Positions 21,499-32,827 of a stretch of DNA of 64,000 bases are shown one piece after another. The stretch spans positions 1,364,001 through 1,428,000 of the forward strand of contig KV748195.1 of NCBI GenBank assembly GCA_001692895.1, read 5' to 3'. The stretch is from Cenococcum geophilum 1.58 (lineage: Eukaryota; Ascomycota; Dothideomycetes; Gloniales; Gloniaceae). Position numbers and translations under genes: made by a program. The notes beneath the pieces are model-generated. The model saw nothing but the letters and a program-made list of their open reading frames with translations. It ran no database searches and had not been told where the DNA came from. Each line of letters begins with the position of its first letter. Position 1 is the first letter of the stretch.

Positions 21499-22989
21499 TT
21501 TAAATCCTTCCTACTCTTTTTTGGAAGGGCAGTCGGCTTTAAGGACTAGATTGTTTATTTATATCTTTTATTTACAACTACTATTCTCCCTTAAAATCTC
21601 GCGACGACCTAAACGGAAACTCTACGGATACCTTATAGAAAGCCGTCGCGTAAAGGCAGGAAGGTCCCTCTAATAGCGAGAGATTGCGATAATATAACCC
21701 TCTAGGTAAGACGGCCGAACAAGCCCTAATACCTAGATGCTCTAGGAGCTTAAAGACTCTTATACACCTATAGTTACCGCTAAGGAAAACGCAGACACCC
21801 TCTATAATAGTCGCAACGCTACTAGAAAGCAACCGGAACCCCTCTAGCCCTACTTAGGCTAATTAGAAGATTAAGCACTAGAGGTAACCCTAAGATCTTC
21901 CCCTAAGCTAGAAATGCTAAAGAAATATACTAATATATCTAACTAGGGACCCAACCGGAACCCTCTTAGAAGACCACTGGCCTATAATTAGTATAGTAGC
22001 GGTATATAAACTACTTACAAGCTAAGTAGGCCTACCCCTTTAGGAAACTAAACCTAAACACTAACTTAAAACCTGAGGCTTATTAGAAAACCTATACTAG
22101 CTACTAGTACTAATACTACCTCTATAGTAGGAGCTTCTTTAAGCCTAAGTTTAGAAGGTTAAGAGCCCTATACTAATCTTCTTTAAGACGAATATTAGGA
22201 AGCTGTTATAAGGCTCTTAAAAGCTATATAGGAGGAAGCTACTAATAAATATATTAGAATCCTTTAAGGGCAAATCTATATTTAGTAGGGTTTAATTTAA
22301 GCTAGGCAAATTCTTTTATAACTTAGTTAAGGCTAAGGGCTTTTTAGGGGCTACTTAGTACTTACCTAAGGAGGTATAGAAGACTTAGAGAGGCACCTAT
22401 ATAATAAATAGAAAAAGGATATAGACTAACTAGCTAAGGCCTTTAGTAGTTTAGAACTTCGTTATAGACCTAATGCCTAACAGCTAGACAATTGGGTTCG
22501 CGAGGTAGATAACTTCTTTAAGATGCTGATAATACGAGATAATACCAAAGAGCGTATATACTAGATTATTAGCAAGATTAAAGACCGATTACTAAACCAG
22601 ATTACGCTTAATTAACTTAATAAAGAGTAAATTATAATATAGCTATAGCTATAAACCTTCCTAAAGGGTTAGACCTAAGATCTGTATATTGTATAATACG
22701 ATAATATAAAACAATTCTGGAATAGTATATAGCTAGACCGTTAAGACTTCCGCTAGTTTATAAACTTTATAAAAACTTATACTTAACAGATAGATTTAGA
22801 GCCCTTTAAAAATAAAGACGGTAGTATTTATAAGAAAAAGAAGATTGGATTTATCTAGGCTAGAATTAAGCTAGCAATTTGTAATAAAATAAAGCGCGTA
22901 GAAGCCCTACTACGGATTACCATATATACGGATTTTAAATAAGCGGTTCTAAACGCTAAGGATACGGTAAGGAACTAGACCTCTTTTAG
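21499..22989 (+). pseudogene. Chromovirus 1 gag relic, first part
   Basis: Heavily RIPed sequence between the 5' LTR and the solo LTR. The region 22200-22900 reads as a gag-like stretch with many TAG/TAA interruptions and continues after the solo LTR to about 23497. No open frame survives. The assignment rests mainly on position before the protease. Confidence 0.55.
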
Positions 22990-23176
22990 TGTCACGGCAC
23001 TGACCTGACGCGTTGTTATGGCTCGTGTACGCGTATGCATGAGCACGGACCTGACCCCTGACCGACACGTATATATACCGCCTCACCTCCTACATAGATC
23101 CTCACACGACATCGTTTGTCAATCATATACAGTCACCTCGTACATCGTACCTTGACAGTCCGCACGTACTGTGACA
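22990..23176 (+). mobile_element. Solo LTR, 187 bp, not RIPed, inside gypsy gag
   Basis: Starts TGTCACGGCACTGACCTGAC, ends ACTGTGACA, and is flanked by TTTAG on both sides (22985-22989 and 23177-23181). It keeps CpA and CpG dinucleotides and a TATATATA box, in sharp contrast to the RIPed host element. Confidence 0.9.
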
Positions 23177-23502
23177 TTTAGTAGGAAACTAGGGGGTCAC
23201 TAAAAGTATAGGTACTCTAGTAGTAATATAGGGCAGACCTAACCTTTAAAGAAGCCGTTCTTAAAGAGAACTTTAGAAGGGTTAAAGTTAGGAACCTTAA
23301 ATAACGGGAAAGACTTTTAGGGTTAACCTAATACCTATCCGGCACCTTTATAGGAACACTTTAAGAAGTTAAGAGAAAACTCTAAAGGTAGATTTTATTA
23401 GAAAAATAAATAGAGTAATAACCGCACTAATAATCTAAAAAAAGAAAAACCCTAGTTGCGGACCTCTTTTAGCTATAACTAGGGCAAGATATAGAAGGAA
23501 AG

Positions 23503-23686
23503 TGTCAGGTGAAACCTGAGTAGATAGCTATGTAGCTGCGAGGTACAGGCGACCCGCAGGCGACTCGCCTATGGAAACCCCTTACCTCGCACCTCAGACT
23601 CCTCCTTCTCCCTTAAGGATTCGTCTACTGTGCAATATACCCTATTATTCTATCATTGGACTCCCTATCCACATCCTTACCTCACA
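23503..23686 (+). repeat. 5' LTR of the nested element
   Basis: 184 bp, TGTCAGGTG... to ...CCTCACA. Lacks the 26-bp segment with GGCACGTGCGCTGCAC that is present in the 3' LTR. Confidence 0.9.
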
Positions 23687-23747
23687 TTCGAATCCTTACC
23701 AATCCCTTTAGGAGGATAGCCGGTTTAATTTTCTACGATCCACGATG

Positions 23748-24900
23748 CCTCCGAAGACAAGATCGACGCCTACACTTAACGGCGACACGCTAGCGACACG
23801 ACTACAGAACGCCTTAGGATCTAGTGCTAGAAGCACATTAGTAGAATCTACGCGACCTTCCGAATCTTAAGACGATTAGATATCTATAAACGCTGGAAAC
23901 CAATTTAACTTATATACCTGGGCTTAACAGGAGCTTAGTAAGGTTACTAGCGTCCTACTAAATACTGCTAACCTAAAGGAGCTAGATAAGCTGGCTAATA
24001 AAATAGCCAACTTACGGAGTATTATCGATTTAATGAAGCCCTCCTATTGCCTCTTTAGTGAAGAGCACGAGTCGCGTATTAAACGTATACGTTAAATAAA
24101 TCTTAACGCCCTGGTTAAGAAGTCACCGCCTAATATTAGTGGCACTACTTAATAGAAGTTTAACTAATAGATTACCGTAATTAAGAATCGATTTGAGATT
24201 AACGACGCTAACTATAACTGCGAGTAATGTACGCGCTAGGCCATTAAAGGTCTTATAAAAGAGAAGATAGTTACCTAACTAGTATATCGCCGCCTAGGCG
24301 CCAAAGATAAGGGTCCTCTACTATAGGACGAACTTAAGACTATAGTCCAAGACCAGATTAAGAACCCTATAGTAAGACGCTTTAAAAATGCTACTATATA
24401 CTATATAACTGTAATAAAGGAGAACCAAAAGTTTAACACCTTCTTAGCCCGTATACGTAGCTTAGAGGACCTCTTCTTATACACCCCTTTTATTAACCCT
24501 AATTAGTAGGTAGACTTTTGGTTCTTATATCTCCTAACCTACCTATAGGTAGAGCTCTTCCGCCAGAACTTCGCTATATAGGTAATAACCGCTAAGGACC
24601 TCTTTGCAGAAATCCGCCATATAGAGCAATTACTCAACACTATAAAGCTCGCGGAAGACCGCGTAGCTAGTAATAGCAGATCCTTATACCCGAAGCGCAG
24701 TCGTAGCATAGGCTCCGTAGGGTCAGGTTTAGAGAACGGAACCCTAGGAAGGCGACGCTTTCCTAACTAAGCTTTAGGGGAGACTACTTAACAGCTAGAT
24801 GGCTTAGAGGACCCCCTAAACGCTAGCGATACGCCTACGCATTACAAGAAGAACGTAGGTAGTAATTGTAAAGAACACTAGCGGCAAACCGCTATAAATA
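23748..24900 (+). pseudogene. Gag-like relic of the nested element
   Basis: Opens with a clear start (MPPKTRSTPTLNGDTLATRL) and runs about 40 residues before the first RIP stop. Further in-frame pieces follow to about 24500 (for example FNTFLARIRSLEDLFLYTPF near 24430-24490), with a basic stretch ending near 24890. The pattern resembles a retrotransposon gag. No later pol domains were found. Confidence 0.55.
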
Positions 24901-24915
24901 ATGCCTAACTATTAG

Positions 24916-25275
24916 GTAGCAGGTCCGTCCGTAACCGGGGTCCTTTAACTAAGGTCTACGACCCGCTAGTAACCTACTGGTAGTAGCCTATACCAACAAC
25001 TTATACTAGATAGGTCCGTCTATAACTAGGGTCCTTTAACCAGAGTTTATAACCCGCTAGTGACCTACTAGTAGTAACCTACACTAATAACTTATACTGG
25101 ATAGGTCCGTTTATAACTAGGGTCCTTTAACTAGGGTCCTTTAACCCGCTAGTAACCTACTAGTAGTAACCTATACTAATAACGTATATTAGTAGATAGG
25201 TCCGTCCATAACTAGGGTCCTTTAACTAGGGTTTACAACCTGCTAGTAACCCGCTAGTAGTAACCTATACTAATA
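24916..25275 (+). repeat. About 91-bp tandem repeat, block 1
   Basis: Four copies, each starting AGGTCCGTC/T and containing GGGTCCTTTAAC, ACCCGCTAGT and CTAGTAGTAACCTA. The same unit recurs at 26242-26515. Confidence 0.92.
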
Positions 25276-26241
25276 ACCTATATATAAGCCTAAAGATTTG
25301 GATACCGCATACCCCTAAACATATACCTTGCGTAGGCGTATCGCGACCTAACGCTAGATGGGGAGAAAGGGAACGTATTGTGGTATATATTACAATAGAT
25401 ACGCCCTAGGGTGAAGTCCGCCTATATACTTAATACAATAATACGTACTAAATTAACCCTTAATGCTATATAAAAGTTGCGGGTTATAGACCTTATAGGC
25501 GGTCCTAGTGCTATTATACTAATAACCTAGCGCCGGCAGACCAGAGTATCCTACTATTCTTACTGAGACTTTAACTAACCTATAGCGCTAGACCCTTAGC
25601 CCAGGCAACAGTCCCCTATAACAACCCTATAAGTAACCTACGTATCGCACATTACCTCGCTAGCACTAGCTTTACGCAAAGCCTTATACCACGGCAAGTA
25701 GTAGTAGTAGCTACCTTAGCCGAAACGGCCTTTACGGAACACCCCCGAGTTACTAGTCCATCCGTAGAGTATAAGGGACGCCTTTACACACTCTATATAT
25801 AACTACCTAGGGGCAAGTTCCTACTGGTAATACTTAAGGACTCCTAAGGTATAATAAGGTCTAGCCTTACTAAGGACCTCCGCAAATACCTAGGTACTGC
25901 AATACCTGCTAACGCTTAAATCGTACTACTATACACCTTATGGTAAGCGCTGCTGCTACTAAAATATAGCCTATATTAAAGAAAGGCAGATGATATCCTA
26001 AAGGATTAAGGAATAAGCTAACGCTTATAGTAAGAGTTGCGGTATATATACGGGGTAAAGCTTAATTCATTAATATCCTATATAAGCCACACTTTACTAC
26101 AACCTGGCGACTCGCAGGCGACTTATAGGTAAGGCTACGGCGTACCGCTAGTGACCCCTAAGCAATTAAAAAGTACTCTCCTAGGCCTAGACCTAGTCCG
26201 TTACTCTATACCACCTTTACAGACTGTCTATACGTTAGGTA

Positions 26242-26515
26242 ATAGGTCCGTCTAAGACTGGGGTCCTTTAACTAGGGTCTACGACCCGCTAGTAACCTAC
26301 TAGTAGTAACCTACACTAATAACTTATACTAGATAGGTCCGTCTATAACTAGGGTCCTTTAACTAGGGTCTTTAACCCGCTAGTAACCTGCTAGTAGTAA
26401 CCTATACTAACGACTTATATATTATCCTATACCCGTCCATAACTAGGGTCCTTTAACCGGGGTCTACGACCTACTAGTGACCTACTAGTAGTGACCTATA
26501 CAGATAACTTATACA
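26242..26515 (+). repeat. About 91-bp tandem repeat, block 2
   Basis: Three more copies of the 24916-25275 unit, the last partly diverged, about 1 kb downstream in the same orientation. Confidence 0.9.
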
Positions 26516-26562
26516 CTATTTTATATATATACTACGCAGATAACGCGTAAGGCTAAAGCATA

Positions 26563-26775
26563 GGTTAGCGGCGGATTTAACGGGCATATAGCCTTACCGT
26601 CCTAAATCTGGCCGTATATAAGTAACCTATAACCTACCCACGAAGTATACACGGCGCTACGCCGGTATAGCGCAAGGCTAAAGTAGGGTTAGCGGCGGAT
26701 CTAACGGGCATATAGCCTTACCGTCCTAAATCTGACTGTATGCGAATAACCTATAACTTACCCGCGAGGTACTAG
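26563..26775 (+). repeat. Tandem duplication of a roughly 107-bp unit
   Basis: Two copies of a unit with GGTTAGCGGCGGAT, AACGGGCATATAGCC and TTACCGTCCTAAATCTG, differing by a few bases. Confidence 0.9.
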
Positions 26776-27142
26776 CGACCTGCCTATATAAGCGAACTTT
26801 TGGAATATACGCACTAAATTTAGGCGATAGTATAGAGCTACTGGCTCTACCTGTTAAATGGACTAATTAGGATTTTCTATACCGGGTATGCAAAATCGCT
26901 ATTAGCTTAGTAAAATATAGGGAAGTCTTAGCAAGCTAAATCTAACCAATTAGATAACTTTAACCGGCGGTTAAAGTTCCTTAACATCTTTGCGCCGTGT
27001 AAGTATACTACCTGTCTCTCTATACGCAAAATTAGGACGCTCTTTTCCTTCTAATTTTTTCCTTCTAAAGGTTTTTTATAGGGTTTTATCGAGGCCTAAG
27101 CATATAAAGGATCGGGGACGACCCTTTTTAAAGGGGGGGCAT

Positions 27143-27352
27143 TGTCAGGTAAAACCTAAGTAGATAGCTATGTAGCTATAAGGTATAGGCGACCCGCAGG
27201 CGACTCGCCTATAAGGCACGTGCGCTGCACATACCTATAGAAACCCCTTACCTCGCACCTCAGACTCCTCCTTCTCCCTTAAGGATTCGTCTACTGTGTA
27301 ATATACCCTATTGTTCTATCATTGGACTCCCTATCTACATCCTCACCTCATA
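27143..27352 (+). repeat. 3' LTR of the nested element
   Basis: 210 bp, TGTCAGGTAAAACC to CCTCATA, followed by the GAAAG duplication. Its CA end has become TA by a RIP-type change. Confidence 0.9.
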
Positions 27353-27357
27353 GAAAG

Positions 27358-28740
27358 ACTCTCCGTATTACTATTAAGCTAGAAATAACATTCCCTATAG
27401 GTGAGGTATGATAGTTCTAAGTACTATATAACAGCGGCGCTAAAATTAATCTTATATAATATAATTTGGTAAAAGAGTATAAACTTATCCTATTATAAAG
27501 GTGGCGGAAACCTATTATAGGCTTCCTAGATAAGTATTGGATTAAGCTATATAGTGCCTATAAGCTTATAGTATTAGTAGCCGACATATATAACCGCACT
27601 AAGGTGGTCGGCCTATAACCCTTCTAGACGGCTAACTTTATAGGTTATAACCTTATCCTTAGATACCCTTAGCTTATAGAAGTAGATCTTAAGATATACT
27701 TTAAAACTAGAGCCTTTAAATAGTGGAATAATAAAGATTTAGAAGGGCGTATATTACTAATAAGCCTAAAGGACATCCTAGAGAATGTAGCCCTAGGTGA
27801 AATAGTATACGCTCTATACCTAAAGGAGTATTAGATCTAACCCCTATTTAATAGTAAGATGGGTATAAAGCCTAGTATAGGTAATAACCCCTTTATAATG
27901 AAAACCCTACGGGGAACTGCCGGATAAGTTACGGAGATATTGTAGGGAGGCGGCGATCTTAAGGACCTTATAAGATACTTTAACCGCTATAGGTTACTTT
28001 AGCTTAAGCAATCTACGGAGAGCATACTATAGTACCTTAAACGCTACGTTAAGGAGTTCCTTACCCTCTACTGGCTACTATATAAAATAGTTTAACGTAT
28101 AGTGATAACTATATATAAGCAACTACTACAGCGTATAACGCTGCTCGCGAGTATTCTAAGGGAGCTTTGGGACCTACCTAATAATAACGCGGAGGATAAA
28201 CGCGACCTTAATTTATTAAATATTTTAGTAGGCCTAAGGGACTTACTAAGGGTATTTTCGGGCAGGAAAGCTAAAGTCCTACCATAGAACTTAGAGTACG
28301 ATTATGTAATTAATTTAGAAGAAGGTAAGCAACTACCGAACCTTTCTATCTATAACCTCTCGCGTAAAGAGCTTGAGATCCTATAGGAGTACCTTAATGG
28401 CTTACTAAAAAAGGGATGGATCCGGCCTAGTAAGTCGCCGTTAGGCGTACTAATCCTCTTCGTTTTAAAACTAGATAGAACTATAAGGCTATATATAGAC
28501 TATCGCGGGTCTTAATAAGATTACAATTAAGAACTGTTACCTACTACCACTAGTTAGTAAAATGCTGGATTAACTATTTAGGGTAAAGATCTTCACAAAG
28601 CTAGATTTATAAGACGCCTATTATAGGCTCTGTATTAAAGAAGGGGATAAATAAAAGACCACTTTTAAGACCTAATACGGCCACTTTAAGTATATAGTAA
28701 TGCCTTTCGGGCTAGCGCAAATACTATTAGCTAAGGCTTA
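27358..28740 (+). pseudogene. Chromovirus 1 protease-RT relic
   Basis: Just after the nested element the frame resumes with a protease-like stretch (VLYNSGAKINLI near 27425-27455, where the family has DSGA). Reverse transcriptase follows at about 28490-28740: YIDYR, LPLVSKMLD, KIFTKLDL, DAYYRL and YIVMPFGLA. The YxDD region and RNase H that should follow are absent; sequence passes almost directly into integrase, so roughly 1 kb has been deleted. Confidence 0.82.
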
Positions 28741-29960
28741 AGTAGGAAGTAAAGGAGTATATTAGCTATTATAAGAAGTGTTAAGTATATAAGATTCGTA
28801 GGCATAAGCTATAGGGTCTACTTAAATTAGTTTTCCCCGCTAGTAAGTCATGGCGATATTACGCTATAGACTTTATTACGGATCTCCCGCCATTTAAAGA
28901 TGGCTAAGGACGAACATATAATTCGGTCCTCGTACTTATTAATAGGTTTTTAAAGTACGTCCAATACCTTCCCGTTAATAAGATAATTAACGCATAAGCG
29001 CTTGCCAACCTAATTAAGGAGAAATGCTTTCTTAAAGTAGATTAGCCGCACTCTATTATTATTAATAGGGGCAGCGTCTTTATAAGTCAATACTAGTCGG
29101 ATCTATGCTTCTATTTAAAGATAGACTACCGCTATAGTACGGCTTTTTACCTGTAGACGGATGGGCAAACGGAACGCCAGAACTAGGAACTAGAGTCTTA
29201 CCTACGGATGTATTTAAACTACTAGCAAGACAACTAGTATAAGCTACTTCTATACGCAGAGTACGCTTATAATTTAAAGTAATATATATTGTATAAGTAT
29301 GCACTAATCCAGATTGCCTATGGCGTCTAACTATTTAGGTTTAATAGTATACCCGATAATCACTAGCTAAGGCCGTATAATTAGTTATAGAATCCTACCG
29401 AGAAGTCTAAGGACATCTACTAGAGAGTATAAGGATACCTCTAAAAATAAAAGGAGTAATAGAAGTATATAAAGCAGAGCCTATAAGATGCCTAAGAGTA
29501 GTAAAGACTTTAATATAACCGCAAGCACTAAGATAAGCATTTTAGAGTAGGCGATAAGGTTCTATTACGTTTAACAAATATTAAGACCTATTAACTATTA
29601 AAGAAGCTTAATATAAGATACCTAGGTCCCTTCTAAGTTAAGGAATAAATTAGCAAGCTAGCCTATCGTCTTTAGCTACCCCTATCTATGGCCTATATAT
29701 ATCTAGTGTTTTATATAAACCTACTAGAGCTATAGTATAAACCACCACTAGAAAAGAACTTCCGTCTAGGCCTAATTAAATACCCTAAGGTGGTGGGCGA
29801 GCGGTATGAGGTCGAAGCTATACTACGCTATAAGTCTATTAAGAACAAGCTTTAATTTGAAGTTAAATGGCTAGGCTGGCCCGCTAAGGACTTTATATAG
29901 GAACTAGAGGATTACCTTAATTATTACGAAGATATTCTAAAAGAATATTGGGACTAAGGT
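28741..29960 (+). pseudogene. Chromovirus 1 integrase and chromodomain relic
   Basis: Zinc-finger remnant (VKEYISYYKKC near 28750), then the catalytic core with AIDFITDLPPFKDG near 28865-28905 and a QTDGQ-like segment near 29150. A chromodomain follows at about 29795-29910 (RYEVEAIL, FEVKWLGWP). Chromodomains tether such integrases to heterochromatin. Stops are RIP-type. Confidence 0.85.
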
Positions 29961-30045
29961 CTACAATCTATAAGTCGTAGAAAGCGCTCTAATACTATAG
30001 TGTTATTGCGACCTATAAAGAAAGCTCGTAAAAAGAGTAAATAGG

Positions 30046-31280
30046 TTAAATCGGATATAGAATAGATAGGCTCCAGAAACTATAGGGATAGGGCTACGGC
30101 CTAAGGTAGGACAGGTCTTTAGCCTTTTCACGTATATAGCATAGAGTTAATAGGGCATTTTGCTAGAATTGTATTCCTATTTATTTATCTATATTAGGAA
30201 TATTGTTTTTAGGGCTCCTAGGCCCTTCCTAAAAGCCTTTTAAGGCCTTTTTAAGTACCTAATTAAGGTCCTCAATTGCTACTATATACAAAAATAAATC
30301 CTAAATACTTAATCCGAAAAGCCACTATGCCTTACCCTTAGGAGTAGGATTAGTATCTATTAGGCTACTAAGTAATAGCTAACAAGAATAGGATTTAGAC
30401 CCCTTAGTAGGGGTATAAGTAGGTATAAAAATAGGGGGAGGATAATAAGGTGTAGATAGAGTAGAGACTCTTAAACGCTTAATACTAATATTAGGTCCAA
30501 ACTAATACTAATAAAGCTCTTATAGCGTAAGCTTATAGTTAATAAAGACACGCTTAAGCCTAGAATAAACAAAGATGTTAGCTAGCTAGTATAGTCCAGA
30601 ACTACCGAGACCTTACTATGGTAACTATTAGTTACCTATCCGCTAGGTGCCTAAAAGGTAACCTACCTAATACCGCATTATATTATGCTCTTTTAAAACT
30701 TAACGCGTATACGCGAACTCCTTCCTATAATAGACGGCAACCTTCTTCTTATTACCCCCATCCCACACCCTATCCTTAGTATACTAACTTTGCTCTTATA
30801 TTAGGCATTACTAGCTAGCTTACTAAGAATTATAGGTGGTGTAGATAGCTATAGCATAGTTTCAAATTCGGCTAAGTTATTTAGCATTTACGCTGGAATA
30901 AGAGAGAGCCTAGGCGATGTAGTAGTTAAGGATATTAAAGGAACGTCGCTACTTAGGCCTAGGCTATTAAAGCTTAAAGTTAGTAATGGAAATCTATTAA
31001 GAATAGAAAAGCTTACCTTAACGCAACTGCCGCTCTTAATACGTATACAACAATTATAAGGATTAAAGGTATTAGATTTAACGTAGTGCGTCTTATTATA
31101 AGCCTCTAGAATCCTATTATTAGATTTCTGGTCTTTTAAAGACGTATAAGCAAAATTATTTAAGTAGGACCAGCACTAGTTACAAGTTAGCGAAGGTTGG
31201 GGTTCTATATATAAAGGTAGGGCTAGGATATACTATAGAATTTGCTTAAAAGAGCAGTTAGTAGGAGAATGAAGAGGCAT
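30046..31280 (-). pseudogene. Antisense reading frame in the 3' part of chromovirus 1, one intron
   Basis: On the strand opposite to pol, a frame runs from ATG at 31280 to a TAA at 30046-30048. It becomes continuous over about 390 codons if a 53-bp GTAAGC...AATAG intron (30964-31016) is removed and TAG/TAA/TGA are read as mutated CAG/CAA/CGA. Every break I met is of that type. Exon 1 has 88 codons and is cysteine-containing (TCN.CW, then CC and SGSC). Exon 2 is rich in Tyr, Gln and basic residues (KVAVYYRKEFAYTR), with a Pro/Thr-rich later part. I do not recognise the family. A host-gene capture or an element-encoded accessory protein are both possible. Confidence 0.6.
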
Positions 31281-32330
31281 ATTAAATTATTAATAGAAAA
31301 AAAGAAAATCTTAATAATATATTAAAGATACGTCTAAAATTAGACGAAGGTTAATAATGGGAAAGTAAGGTATTAAGAAAAAGGAGCAGCTTAATAAGCA
31401 AAGGTGTTCTTATACTTTACCATCTAATACCCTTCTAGTAAATAGCCGCAACCTTACTAATATAACTCCGTTATAATAGCGCTATTTAGAAGAAAGAAAA
31501 CACGTGTATAAGTTATTTAACTATTACTTCCTTATAAAAACTAACTACGTAGCCGGGGGAAGGCAATTAAGACGTTAAATTAAAGATGTATATAGGTTAA
31601 ATTAGACTTAAAATAATACTATAGTATTAAAGAATAACGTTATAAACGTTCTTAATAATCGCATAATAGCTATAATTGCTATTGCGAAATGTTCTTATTT
31701 GCTAGGCAGTAGAGCTACGCTAAATATATAGCACAGAACTATTAGATTTAAAAGCATATACACTAAATCTTAAGAGATAAGTCTTTTTAACTAACTAATT
31801 AATACCTTAACCGTATTTAATAGCCTAAGGGCAAATACAGGAGTAATATGTTAGTAACGTAGAGGATTATAAAAAAAGGATTATAAGAAAGAATTATAGA
31901 CTATATCTTAGTAGTCAAAGACGACAGCAAGCTAAGGCTCTATATATTAAATCTTATACTAAAAGGTTTTACGGAACTATACTAGAACACTAAATTACCT
32001 ATAATACTTATAATTGATTATAGACCGGCATAAAGGCTTAGAAGCAGAGTTGTATAAAAATCCTTATATTAGCCTAGGTAGTTACCGGTATACTTCTAGT
32101 AGGCTTCTAATAAGTCTCCTAGTAATCCTTATATCTTTTCTCTAGTTACATTTTTCCCTTATTAAGGTTTTTTAGGAGTTTAAAGTAGGGGTTAGATAGA
32201 TAGATAATATATAGTAGTATACCAACACCTCTCTAATATCTCTTTAAACCTCTTCCAGGACGAGCCCTTATAATCTCCCTACTATAAGGTAATGGCGATT
32301 AGGGGCCGACTATAAGAAGGGGGGGGGGGG
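31281..32330. other. Chromovirus 1 distal interior, no frame recognised
   Basis: About 1 kb between the antisense frame and the 3' LTR, strongly AT-rich. By position it could contain the antisense frame's promoter and the element's 3' untranslated region. Nothing else can be read. Confidence 0.45.
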
Positions 32331-32550
32331 TAATGTAAGGGATATTATTGCGGACACCTTGGGTTGCCCTTAGGACAACCCCCAAACGCCCCTTAGATGG
32401 TCGCCAGTTACGTGCCGGAGGCACATACCCGTAGTATATAGTCTCCATAATCCCAGAGGCCTTACCTCCTCAAGGATTTGTCTCTCTTACCAATCTATCC
32501 TATTCCACAATCGTGTCCTTATAGCCCCCTATCTATAAGATCCCCTCATA
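32331..32550 (+). repeat. 3' LTR of chromovirus 1
   Basis: Starts TAATGTAAGGG after a run of more than 12 G, and ends CCCCTCATA next to the CTCTA duplication. One base shorter than the 5' LTR. Confidence 0.85.
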
Positions 32551-32827
32551 CTCTACCTTGTACTCCTCCTTAATAGAAACCTCCTCTGGAATAGTAAATA
32601 TAACCTACTTAACCTTCTACCTCTTCTGTATTAATCTTCTCTCCACTTTAAGCTATATATTAAACCCTTATATAAAGCGAGCCTCATTAATATTAGTTAT
32701 TCTTAGAATATTTAGATAAAAGTGGTACCATTTTAAAGCGCTTTATAAGCTCTATTAATCTATGTAAATAGAAAAATTATTTATTTAATATTGGGGGGTG
32801 TATTACAAGTGTAAGCATATTAAGGGG

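Larger units (their letters stand above)
23503..27352 (+). mobile_element. Non-autonomous LTR element with internal minisatellites
   Basis: LTRs at 23503-23686 and 27143-27352 (the 3' copy has about 26 extra bases) are flanked by GAAAG at 23498-23502 and 27353-27357. A G-run polypurine tract precedes the 3' LTR. The 3.85-kb body holds a gag-like frame opening at 23748 but no reverse transcriptase or integrase that I can find. It also has two blocks of a roughly 91-bp tandem repeat and a duplicated 107-bp unit. It must have depended on another element. The LTRs share CTTAAGGATTCGTCT with those of its host chromovirus. Confidence 0.85.
21278..32550 (+). mobile_element. Ty3/gypsy chromovirus with nested insertions, RIP-inactivated
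   Basis: LTRs of about 220 bp (21278-21498 and 32331-32550) lie beside the 5-bp duplication CTCTA (21273-21277, 32551-32555). A long G-run polypurine tract (32316-32330) precedes the 3' LTR. The interior shows gag, protease, reverse transcriptase, integrase and chromodomain in gypsy order. It is enlarged by a solo LTR (22990-23176) and a non-autonomous LTR element (23503-27352). Between chromodomain and 3' LTR is an antisense reading frame. RIP stops occur throughout. Confidence 0.9.

Noticed and set aside
24916-25275. Regular repeats that could suggest a CRISPR-like array
   Set aside because: The 91-bp units are adjacent tandem copies without unique spacers, in a eukaryotic retroelement.
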